From an uncultured Clostridia bacterium (GTDB lineage Bacteria; Bacillota; Clostridia; Oscillospirales; Butyricicoccaceae): DNA of 9,637 nucleotides. Under the pieces are notes generated by a model. That model searched no databases. It was not told the origin of the DNA and saw nothing but the letters and a program-made list of their open reading frames with translations. A program made the translations under genes and the position numbers. Positions 1 through 5,297 of the stretch are shown in pieces (the first letter of the stretch is position 1; the number at the start of each line of letters is the position of its first letter). The stretch lies in contig CAJUJQ010000120.1 of NCBI GenBank assembly GCA_910586575.1, forward strand, positions 1 through 9,637, written 5' to 3'.

Positions 1-42
1 TTATACCATTTTTCCAGCTGCTTATTCGTGCAAGTAATTTCC

Positions 43-810
43 TTAAAGTTCCTTAGCGGTCAAATCGACCGGCGCGGACAGCATAACCGGCACCAGCACC
101 AGCGGAAACAGCACCAGCCGGGTCAGGCTGAGGAAATACAGCTGTTTGTCCATCAGGCAAGCCTTAATGCCGGACTGCGCCAGGAAGCAGCCCAGTACAA
201 TCATAGCAAGCGGTGTATTGAGGTCGGCAACGAAGCTGACCGCCTCCGCCGGGATAGAGGGCAGCTTGAAGGGCGTCAGGAAGCAGAACAGCCCGATGCA
301 AAAACCAATCGTTCCCGGATTGACAAAAATTTTGGACAGGCTGATTTTACCCTTCCCGCCGGACAGGTTGCACACGCCCCACGTCCATACGAGGATGGTC
401 GAAGCGGCAATATTCACGGTGCTGAGGAATACCCCCATCGAGCCGAACATGGCGGAAACCAGCGGGATTGCCATAAACCCGTTATTGGTGAACACCGTGC
501 ACATCCGCAAATCCGGCGCGTTTGCGAAACGTTTTTCCCGGAACACCAGCCCGGACAAGACAATCATAATGCCGAACCCCAGCAGGCTGAACAGGAATTG
601 CCAAACAAGCGTGCGCCCCAGCTCCGGCTCGAACGCGCGCTGAAAGGAATTGATAATGACGCACGGGGACACCAGCTTGGTCAGGATACCCGAGCACTGC
701 GCTGAGCCATTGTCGTCGATAATGCCCAACCGGTACAGGACGCTGCCCGCGCCCATCAGCAGGAACATAATGATAATTTGATGCAGGATAATAAGACTGT
801 TTCCCTTCAT
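43..810 (-). CDS. AEC-family (auxin efflux carrier type) permease, C-terminally short
   Basis: This is a hydrophobic inner-membrane protein of the AEC transporter family, which exports or exchanges small organic anions; the substrate cannot be told. From the chosen ATG at 810 it is 255 residues. That start has an AAGGGG-type ribosome site 5 bases upstream and leads straight into the first membrane segment. A start at 876 would add 22 polar residues and would put the start codon inside a hairpin. Family-like stretches are the NPGTIGFCIGL segment and the following NTPLAMIVLGCFLAQSG segment, about two thirds along. Members usually run 300-320 residues. This one stops right after DLTAKEL, where the last two membrane helices should follow, so it looks truncated by a stop, a frameshift or a rearrangement. 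The last 40 bases of the window beyond the stop are AT-rich. Family assignment is firm; activity is doubtful. Confidence 0.8.
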   Translation of the reverse strand: MKGNSLIILHQIIIMFLLMGAGSVLYRLGIIDDNGSAQCSGILTKLVSPCVIINSFQRAFEPELGRTLVWQFLFSLLGFGIMIVLSGLVFREKRFANAPDLRMCTVFTNNGFMAIPLVSAMFGSMGVFLSTVNIAASTILVWTWGVCNLSGGKGKISLSKIFVNPGTIGFCIGLFCFLTPFKLPSIPAEAVSFVADLNTPLAMIVLGCFLAQSGIKACLMDKQLYFLSLTRLVLFPLVLVPVMLSAPVDLTAKEL

Positions 811-856
811 GAGAGCCCCTTCTTTTTCCGAGAGCAGCCGCGCCGCGCTCAAAATG

Positions 857-883
857 AGGCTGCATGACTTATCCATGCAGCCT
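857..883 (-). terminator. 10-bp perfect inverted repeat before the AEC gene
   Basis: AGGCTGCATG and CATGCAGCCT form a perfect 10-bp stem with a 7-base loop. Read leftward the hairpin is followed by TCATTTTG, a weak T-tract. It could terminate the FliK-like gene that ends at 959. If the promoter at 912-940 is real, it lies instead in the AEC leader and could act as an attenuator. The structure is clear; the role is inferred. Confidence 0.4.
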
Positions 884-911
884 GTTCCAATCGTTTGAAT
901 TTTTTGTAAAA

Positions 912-940
912 TCTATACAGGTGTGACAGGCGTTCGGCAA
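912..940 (-). promoter_or_regulatory. Putative sigma-A promoter of the AEC permease gene
   Basis: Reading leftward, TTGCCG (940-935) is followed after exactly 17 bases by TATAGA (917-912). This would give a leader of about 95 bases before the ATG at 810, containing the 857-883 hairpin. A GACAGG/CCTGTC dyad (925-930 and 941-946) overlaps the -35 region and could be an operator, or part of the 3' end of the preceding gene. Confidence 0.4.
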
Positions 941-958
941 CCTGTCGCAGCCCACGCT

Positions 959-2509
959 TCAAATCTTAACGTTTACGCCGGTGTCGCCCTTCGCAATCTT
1001 GGGGAACGCGGACGCAAGCGTCAACGGCTTTTCCCACTTCCTGACCTGGATGCCGCTGGGCTTCAGGCCGTTGTTTTCCAATATCCGCGTCATTTCGTCC
1101 TGAATCATCTTCGAGAACGGCACAACCGTTTCCGGGCACGACAGCTGCATATCCACTTCCTCCCCCCGGCTGGACAGCAGCAGGTCAACCGCCCCCAGGT
1201 TTGGGATATCCATATGCAGCAGGAAGCGAATCAGCCGCTCTTTACCGCTTTGCGCGCGCTGTTCCCGGTCGGCGTCCGGGTCTATCCATAGCTCCGATAC
1301 CAGCTGCTTGCCGTTCCACTCCATCGGGAGGATGGCGTGCTCTAACGGCAGGTAAACGCTTTTGTTCAGCAGCACGTTGGAAATCATCTGCCGGAAAATG
1401 CGGCGCGGCTCGCCGCCGCCCTTGCCTTTCATCGCCCAGTCCGCCGTCTTAGCCAGCTGTTCCGCGAAACGGCGGTTCTCCTTGGCTTGGGTGGCAGCAC
1501 TGTCTTTTATCAGCTTGAGGAAATCGCCGTGCCTGCTCATGCGCGGTTTGAGCGCGCTCTGTTCGGCAAGCTGCCGGAAGGCTTGCAGCAGCCCTTCCTC
1601 GCTGCTGTTCTCGTAGCGCGCCGCCAGCGGCTTGAAACTCGAAATCAGCGTATTCGGCAGGCGCATATCCGGGTGCCGGTCGCTGATGTCCGTTAAATAC
1701 GGCAGGAGTTTCCCTTGCAGCAGTTTGAGCGCGCCCCCACGGTCGCCGCCGGTCATCGCCTGCTCAAGTGACTGCGCCATGGTTTCCAGCTCGCTGGTAT
1801 ATTCGCGCGGGAGCGTTTTGGTCAGCTGCTCCAGCGTCCGCACGAGCGAATGCTCGATATGCGCACTTGACGTGTAGTCGCTGAACTTTCTCACAAATTG
1901 CAGGATTTCGGTCTTTGCGCTTTTCGTGGTGGCCTGCGCATAGGCGTCCCGCAGCAGGTCGAATAGCTCCCCGGTGAAGCGCGTGCCGCCCTCAGCCTGC
2001 TGCTTCAGGAATGCCGCCGCCTGTGTCTCATCCTGCGGCAGCTGCCGCATCAGTGCGTCCAGCTCCTCCGGGACCGGTTTTCCCTGGGATGCCGGTGTGA
2101 AATTCAGCAGCAGCTGGTTCATCGCTTCCGAAAAGCGCGGCGTATCCGCCAGCTTTTCCAAAAAGGCAAAGAAATTGCCATCCAGGCGCGGCACAAGGGA
2201 TTCCAGCCCCGGCATGGCGGGCATAGCCGGAAGCTCGGGCAGCGTCTCCAATCCCGGCAGCTGCTCCATGCCGGGCAGCGGGACCGTCGGCATGGGGACC
2301 GTCGGCTGGGGTACCTGTGTGCCCTGCTGCGGGACCTGCACGGCCCCCTGTTGGAGGGGCTGCTGCCCCTCCTGCGGGACGTTCTGCGCGCTGCCGTTGG
2401 CGGGGGCTTGCGCGGCCTGCCCGTCCGCAGGCGGCTGTGCCGCCGGGTTGCGAATCATGTTCAGTGTGTCTGGATTCGGCGACGGGCCGTTCATAATGGA
2501 TGCCTGCAC
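959..2509 (-). CDS. Pro/Gln-rich protein with FliK-like (Flg_hook) C-terminal domain
   Basis: This is a 516-residue protein with no signal peptide or membrane segment. Residues 1 to about 100 are low-complexity, rich in Pro, Gln, Ala and Met, with repeated short units such as MPTVP, LPGLE and MPAMP. The middle is helical and charged. Roughly residues 372-516 resemble the C-terminal domain of flagellar hook-length control proteins: a region ending LGAVDLLLSSRGEEVDMQL, then an amphipathic helix and a closing GVNVKI. In FliK that domain binds the export gate and switches substrate specificity, but nothing else here is flagellar, so the true role is unknown. The start is GTG at 2509: AGGAGGGG (2523-2516) sits at good spacing and the alternative internal ATG five codons later is worse placed. 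It is divergent from the crp-type gene. The domain match comes from reading the sequence and is moderately sure. Confidence 0.7.
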   Translation of the reverse strand: MQASIMNGPSPNPDTLNMIRNPAAQPPADGQAAQAPANGSAQNVPQEGQQPLQQGAVQVPQQGTQVPQPTVPMPTVPLPGMEQLPGLETLPELPAMPAMPGLESLVPRLDGNFFAFLEKLADTPRFSEAMNQLLLNFTPASQGKPVPEELDALMRQLPQDETQAAAFLKQQAEGGTRFTGELFDLLRDAYAQATTKSAKTEILQFVRKFSDYTSSAHIEHSLVRTLEQLTKTLPREYTSELETMAQSLEQAMTGGDRGGALKLLQGKLLPYLTDISDRHPDMRLPNTLISSFKPLAARYENSSEEGLLQAFRQLAEQSALKPRMSRHGDFLKLIKDSAATQAKENRRFAEQLAKTADWAMKGKGGGEPRRIFRQMISNVLLNKSVYLPLEHAILPMEWNGKQLVSELWIDPDADREQRAQSGKERLIRFLLHMDIPNLGAVDLLLSSRGEEVDMQLSCPETVVPFSKMIQDEMTRILENNGLKPSGIQVRKWEKPLTLASAFPKIAKGDTGVNVKI

Positions 2510-2530
2510 AAGGAACCCCTCCTAACTTCC

Positions 2531-2590
2531 ATTAGACCTGTTTGGGAACCGGGGTGTGCCGCCTGCTGTGCGCCAACAGTACAGGTCTAT
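2531..2590. repeat. Stem-loop in FliK-like gene leader, relative of the 4070-4116 terminator
   Basis: TAGACCTGT (2533-2541) and ACAGGTCTA (2581-2589) form a perfect 9-bp stem around a GC-rich 39-base interior. The left 20 bases match positions 4070-4089 at 18 of 20, so both hairpins are copies of one family. This copy carries about 15 extra internal bases and lacks a clean T-tract (TATTCATT). Read leftward it sits almost at the 5' end of the predicted transcript and ends about 8 bases before the Shine-Dalgarno sequence. Confidence 0.6.
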
Positions 2591-2606
2591 TCATTCTCAT
2601 ACCATT

Positions 2607-2635
2607 ACTATATACCAAACCGCAGCCATTTGCAA
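2607..2635 (-). promoter_or_regulatory. Putative sigma-A promoter of the FliK-like gene
   Basis: Reading leftward, TTGCAA (2635-2630) is separated by 17 bases from TATAGT (2612-2607), matching consensus at 4/6 and 5/6. Transcription would begin near 2600, giving a leader of about 90 bases dominated by the 2531-2590 stem-loop. Confidence 0.5.
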
Positions 2636-2692
2636 GCGCCATCTTTCAAAAAACGCCTTCCGGCGGTTGGCCGAAAAGATACGGTTTCCGGA

Positions 2693-2746
2693 TTGACGCG
2701 GGCGGGCGGATGTGCTACACTACAGGCATACCCTGGCCGGTATGCC
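2693..2746 (+). promoter_or_regulatory. Sigma-A promoter of the Crp/Fnr gene with palindrome at the start site
   Basis: TTGACG (2693-2698), a 17-base spacer and TACACT (2716-2721) form a good vegetative promoter. Directly after the -10, GGCATACC (2725-2732) and GGTATGCC (2739-2746) form an 8-bp perfect inverted repeat around 6 bases. It covers the predicted start of transcription, where a bound protein would repress. An autoregulatory operator is the obvious inference, but an RNA hairpin in the short leader is also possible. Confidence 0.55.
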
Positions 2747-2764
2747 GATGGGAAGGAGGATACC

Positions 2765-3430
2765 ATGGAAGAAAAAATCCTTGCGGCGGCGTTTCCATTT
2801 TGGGACAGGCTGTCCGGACAAGAAAAAGAATCCTTTGTGCAAGGCTGTGTCCCGGCTGCTTACACGAAGGGCACGCACGTCCACCGCGCCGATATGGGCT
2901 GCAAAGGCGTTATATTGGTGCATTCCGGCCTGCTGCGCGTGTACATTGTTTCGGAGGAGGGACGGGAGGTAACGCTGTTCCGCATCCGGCAGGGGGAAAC
3001 CTGCGTGCTTTCCGCCTCCTGCCTGCTGGACGCTATCCAATTTGATATCCTGATTGAAGCGGCGGAGGATACGCAGGTCTCCACGCTCCCGGCGGGGGTG
3101 CTCGACCGGGTCATGGAAGGCAACCCTTATGTCGGGCTGTATCTGTACCGGCAGGCGGCCGAGCGCTTTTCCGATGTAATGTGGATGATGCAGCAAATCC
3201 TGTTTATGGGCGCGGACCGCCGGGTTGCCATTTTCCTTTGGGATGAAATGGCGCGCGAAAACAAAACGGTGCTCAGCATGACGCACGATGAAATTGCCCG
3301 CAACATCGGCAGCGCGCGGGAGGTCGTCTCCAAGGTCATGAAATATCTGTCAGAGGAGGGCATTGTAGCCCTGAAGCGCGGGCAGGTCGAAATCCGGGAC
3401 CGGGAAAAGCTGAAGCGCCTGCTTCCGTAA
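2765..3430 (+). CDS. Crp/Fnr-family transcriptional regulator
   Basis: This is a 221-residue one-component DNA-binding regulator of typical family length. Residues about 20-115 form the cyclic-nucleotide-binding-type beta-roll sensor, followed by the long dimer helix (about 120-148, with the WMMQQILF stretch) and a C-terminal winged helix-turn-helix (about 168-219) around THDEIARNIGSAREVVSKVM. The ATG at 2765 follows GAAGGAGG at ideal spacing. There is no N-terminal Fnr-type cysteine cluster, but Cys28, Cys46, Cys80 and Cys86 are present. The last two lie in GETCVLSASC, a motif I associate with clostridial members of this family. The next two genes on the same strand are an FTR-like protein and a thioredoxin, so redox or oxidative-stress sensing is a reasonable inference. 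The ligand is unknown. Its own promoter carries a palindrome that may be autoregulatory. Confidence 0.9.
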   Translation: MEEKILAAAFPFWDRLSGQEKESFVQGCVPAAYTKGTHVHRADMGCKGVILVHSGLLRVYIVSEEGREVTLFRIRQGETCVLSASCLLDAIQFDILIEAAEDTQVSTLPAGVLDRVMEGNPYVGLYLYRQAAERFSDVMWMMQQILFMGADRRVAIFLWDEMARENKTVLSMTHDEIARNIGSAREVVSKVMKYLSEEGIVALKRGQVEIRDREKLKRLLP

Positions 3431-3467
3431 CCCGGTTACATACACCGCCCTTGTTTTCTGGTAGAAT
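3427..3467 (+). promoter_or_regulatory. Putative activator site and extended -10 promoter of the FTR-trx operon
   Basis: TGGTAGAAT (3459-3467) is an extended -10 element. The matching -35 (CATACA, 3439-3444, 17-base spacer) is poor, as expected for an activator-dependent promoter. Immediately upstream lies the perfect 13-bp palindrome GTAACC-C-GGTTAC (3427-3439), overlapping the stop codon of the regulator gene. With a start near 3474-3475 its centre is at about -41, the position used by Crp/Fnr proteins at class II promoters. Read-through from the crp promoter is also likely. The arm spacing (13 bp) is one base shorter than the usual Fnr layout. Confidence 0.45.
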
Positions 3468-3494
3468 AGCCCAAAAAGAGAAGGCGGTGTTTTG

Positions 3495-3719
3495 ATGAAA
3501 CCGACAATCACACTGAACCCGGACGCGGAAATCGTAAAAGCCGTGCGGGAGGGCTTGCAGCGGACCGGCGGATACTGCCCCTGCCGCATCGGGCGGACGG
3601 AAGCCAACCGATGCATGTGCCAGGAATTCCGGGAGCAGATGGCCGACCCCGATTTTGAGGGCTACTGCCACTGCATGCTCTATTATAAATCGTATCAAAA
3701 GGAAGAGGGATCATCATGA
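3495..3719 (+). CDS. Ferredoxin-thioredoxin reductase catalytic beta-chain-like protein
   Basis: This 74-residue soluble [4Fe-4S] protein probably passes electrons from ferredoxin to the disulfide of the thioredoxin encoded next. It has the three cysteine pairs of the FTR catalytic subunit: Cys28-Pro-Cys30, Cys40-Met-Cys42 and Cys58-His-Cys60. By analogy with plant and cyanobacterial FTR, Cys28, Cys40, Cys42 and Cys58 would hold the cluster and Cys30 and Cys60 would form the active disulfide. Spacing is CPC-x9-CxC-x15-CHC rather than the cyanobacterial CPC-x16-CPC-x8-CHC, although the total distance is the same. It is shorter than the cyanobacterial subunit, and no variable (alpha) chain is visible. 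ATG 3495 follows AAGGCGGTG at good spacing; a TTG one codon earlier is less likely. Its stop overlaps the thioredoxin start (ATGA), implying translational coupling. Confidence 0.85.
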   Translation: MKPTITLNPDAEIVKAVREGLQRTGGYCPCRIGRTEANRCMCQEFREQMADPDFEGYCHCMLYYKSYQKEEGSS

Positions 3720-4036
3720 AGGAAGTCAACAGCAGCACGTTCACGCAGGAGGTTTTGCAGTCAGAGCTGCCGGTGCTGGTCGATTTTTACGCCGACTGGT
3801 GCGGCCCGTGCCGGATGCTCTCCCCGACCGTCCACCAGCTGGCCGAGGACTACAAGGGTCGGCTGAAGGTTGTCCAGGTAAACGTTGACCGCGCCGGGGA
3901 TTTGGCAGGCGCGTTCGGCGTTTCCAGCATCCCGACGCTGATCTGTTTCCGGGACGGGCGGGCGCTGGGCCGTTCGGTCGGGCTGACCGGGAAAGCGGAG
4001 CTGGAGCAGCGCCTGCGCAGCTGGGCCGCCGTCTGA
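3716..4036 (+). CDS. trxA: Thioredoxin
   Basis: This is a 106-residue classical cytoplasmic thioredoxin that reduces protein disulfides. The active site W28-C-G-P-C32 is intact and preceded by the usual VDFYAD strand. The cis-proline loop SIPT has Pro73. The full single-domain fold is present, ending after the helix KAELEQRLRSW. It starts inside the stop codon of the FTR-like gene with AGAGGG as a weak ribosome site, so it is cotranscribed and probably translationally coupled. The pairing suggests that this thioredoxin is reduced from ferredoxin through the FTR-like protein rather than from NADPH; that is inference. A strong terminator follows 35 bases after the stop. Confidence 0.95.
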   Translation: MKEVNSSTFTQEVLQSELPVLVDFYADWCGPCRMLSPTVHQLAEDYKGRLKVVQVNVDRAGDLAGAFGVSSIPTLICFRDGRALGRSVGLTGKAELEQRLRSWAAV

Positions 4037-4071
4037 GCGGCAGGGCGCGGGAAAGAGCCGTTTTCGCATAT

Positions 4072-4116
4072 TAGGCCTGTTTGGAAACCATGGGTACGCC
4101 GAACAGGCCTATTTTT
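4072..4116 (+). terminator. Rho-independent terminator after thioredoxin
   Basis: TAGGCCTGTTTGG (4072-4084) pairs with CCGAACAGGCCTA (4099-4111) as a 13-bp stem with one G-U pair, followed by TTTTT (4112-4116). It ends the redox operon and insulates the M23 gene. Its left arm and interior are shared with the 2531-2590 hairpin. Confidence 0.88.
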
Positions 4117-4130
4117 ACCGTGATAAAGGT

Positions 4131-4159
4131 GTATAAATCTGTATCCACTGGTCATACTA
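4131..4159 (+). promoter_or_regulatory. Putative forespore (sigma-F/sigma-G) promoter of the M23 gene
   Basis: GTATA (4131-4135) and GGTCATACTA (4150-4159) fit the Bacillus sigma-F consensus GYATA / GGNNANAHTR at every defined position, with a 14-base spacer. The CATACTA within it fits the sigma-G -10 (CATNHTA) with a 17-base spacer from the same GTATA. I see no comparable sigma-A promoter between the thioredoxin terminator and the gene. A near-perfect GC palindrome (4171-4186) lies between it and the ribosome site. Confidence 0.5.
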
Positions 4160-4206
4160 ACCTCAGAAAGGGCGCCGCGGCGCTCTAAAACACAGGAGGT
4201 AAAAAC

Positions 4207-4965
4207 ATGCGAAAATACGGCGGCAAGCCAAACGCAGCCGCGCGGATGGATGATAAGGGATTTTACATAATCCTGACCATCTGCGCACTGGCGATTGTGG
4301 TTTCGGGTTATGTATTGTTTTTTGTTCCCTCAAGCAGCGGGGACACGGTATTGGAGGACACGCCGTCCCCACAGGTGACGGTTCCGGTAACGGTGCCGTC
4401 GGTGGATCTGACGGAGGACGAGCCAATCGAACGGACCGTGGAGGAAGCCCCGGAGGTTCCGGAGACGCCCGCCGCGCCGGAGGAAAGCAAGCCAGCGGAA
4501 ATCGAGGAAACGGTTCCAACGGCGGCAGAGGCCGCGCCGCAGGCGCCGGTATGGGTGCGTCCCACGGAAGGCGCGGTTACCATCCCATTTTCGGGTGACG
4601 AGCTGGTTTTCCAGCCTACGTTCGGGGATTGGCGCGTACACGCGGGCACGGACTACGCGGGTGACGAAGGCGACCGGGTTTACGCGGTTGCGGACGGCAC
4701 GGTGGAACGGGTCTGGACGGACAGCCTGAACGGGCAGTGCGTTGAGCTTGCGCATGCGGACGGCCTGAACACCATTTATATGGGACTAAAGGAAAACCCG
4801 AAGGCAAAGGAAGGCGGTACGGTCAAGGCCGGTGATGTAATCGGTTCCATCGGCGCGACGAATGAGGCGGAGAGCGCGCAGGGCGCGCATCTGCACCTGG
4901 AAGCGCGCGTCGGCGACCGGGCGGTTGACATTGAAACCTTCCTGACTGGCACCGAAGGGGAGTAA
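4207..4965 (+). CDS. Membrane-anchored M23 peptidase-family protein, SpoIIQ-like
   Basis: This 252-residue protein has a short cytoplasmic N-terminus, one membrane helix (about residues 19-40), a Pro/Glu-rich linker (about 45-118) and an extracytoplasmic LytM/M23 domain (about 119-247). Zinc-binding residues are all present: His145 and Asp149 in HAGTD, and His230 in HLH, with His228 as the adjacent catalytic His. The second catalytic His found in lysostaphin-type enzymes (YMHL) is Gly193 here (YMGL), a change shared with sporulation protein SpoIIQ. The layout, length and forespore-type promoter support a SpoIIQ-like role: a forespore membrane protein that contacts SpoIIIAH of the mother cell during engulfment. 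AGGAGGT (4195-4201) sets the ATG. It could instead be an ordinary wall endopeptidase. No other sporulation gene is in view. Confidence 0.75.
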   Translation: MRKYGGKPNAAARMDDKGFYIILTICALAIVVSGYVLFFVPSSSGDTVLEDTPSPQVTVPVTVPSVDLTEDEPIERTVEEAPEVPETPAAPEESKPAEIEETVPTAAEAAPQAPVWVRPTEGAVTIPFSGDELVFQPTFGDWRVHAGTDYAGDEGDRVYAVADGTVERVWTDSLNGQCVELAHADGLNTIYMGLKENPKAKEGGTVKAGDVIGSIGATNEAESAQGAHLHLEARVGDRAVDIETFLTGTEGE

Positions 4966-4980
4966 ACAGGCAGCCCCTAT

Positions 4981-4992
4981 CCGCTTCAGCGG
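4981..4992. other. Small hairpin after the M23 gene
   Basis: CCGCTTCAGCGG forms a 4-5 bp stem 15 bases after the stop codon, with no T-tract on either strand. It is a weak terminator candidate at most. The real stop for this transcript may be the strong hairpin at 5225-5265. Confidence 0.2.
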
Positions 4993-5008
4993 AAAGAAAT
5001 AACGCTTC

Positions 5009-5222
5009 TATACTCGCGAATGAAAAGATTTGCCGTATTCACCCACCCTGCCCGCCATCCGTTTGGCGGGCAGGGCAAGGTGCAGCAACGATGATTGCCA
5101 TTCCAATTCCCGCCGCAGCGGAGAAAGGGAGTCCAGAGGGATGAGTCCCTCTGGCGCTGTCCGCGCAGGACCGCCCGCCGCGCAGGCGAACCGAACGGCA
5201 AACTTTAACGCACACGAGTATA
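5009..5222. mobile_element. MITE-like 214-bp element with 28-bp imperfect terminal inverted repeats
   Basis: The left end (5009-5036) and the reverse complement of the right end (5195-5222) align without gaps at 20 of 28 positions. Both have perfect outer TATACTCG and inner TTTGCCGT blocks. Inside are two more perfect hairpins: an 11-bp stem (5046-5056 with 5065-5075) and a 9-bp stem CCAGAGGGA/TCCCTCTGG (5131-5139 with 5144-5152). No convincing gene is present: overlapping frames are open on both strands, as expected of GC-rich repeats, and none has a good ribosome site. TA at each tip would suit a TA target duplication, but no longer duplication is seen. It fills most of the gap between the M23 gene and the lipoprotein gene. 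A structured RNA is an alternative. Confidence 0.6.
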
Positions 5223-5224
5223 CA

Positions 5225-5265
5225 AAACAGCCCCGCTCGCCAAAGAATGGCGGGCGGGGCTGTTT
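5225..5265. terminator. Bidirectional terminator between convergent genes
   Basis: AAACAGCCCCGCTCGCC (5225-5241) pairs with GGCGGGCGGGGCTGTTT (5249-5265), a 17-bp stem with one wobble and a 7-base loop. Leftward it is followed by TTTTGT and ends the lipoprotein transcript. Rightward it ends in TTT and could stop the M23 transcript. Confidence 0.85.
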
Positions 5266-5297
5266 CCAATGATGCAATTCAGGAGGATGGCGCAAGG

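Noticed and set aside
28..705. Long plus-strand open frame opposite the AEC permease
   Set aside because: It is the antisense shadow of a well-supported membrane protein. Its product is a polar, His/Gln/Arg-rich chain with no family resemblance.
925..946. GACAGG/CCTGTC dyad as the main terminator of the FliK-like gene
   Set aside because: The stem is only 6 bp with a 10-base loop and is not followed by T residues in the leftward direction.
2351..2764. Upstream in-frame extension of the Crp/Fnr gene
   Set aside because: The extension runs antisense into the FliK-like gene and across the regulator's own promoter. The ATG at 2765 has an excellent ribosome site and gives normal family length.
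5081..5190. Possible hammerhead ribozyme or riboswitch in the gap, suggested by the GATGAG and GAAA stretches
   Set aside because: The hammerhead core order is not present and no known riboswitch core could be laid on the sequence. The hairpins fit the MITE-like interpretation better.
5008..5295. Minus-strand open frame of about 95 codons across the gap after the M23 gene
   Set aside because: It spans both inverted-repeat ends of the MITE-like element and the terminator hairpin, and other frames over the same bases are equally open. It is better explained as repeat DNA.
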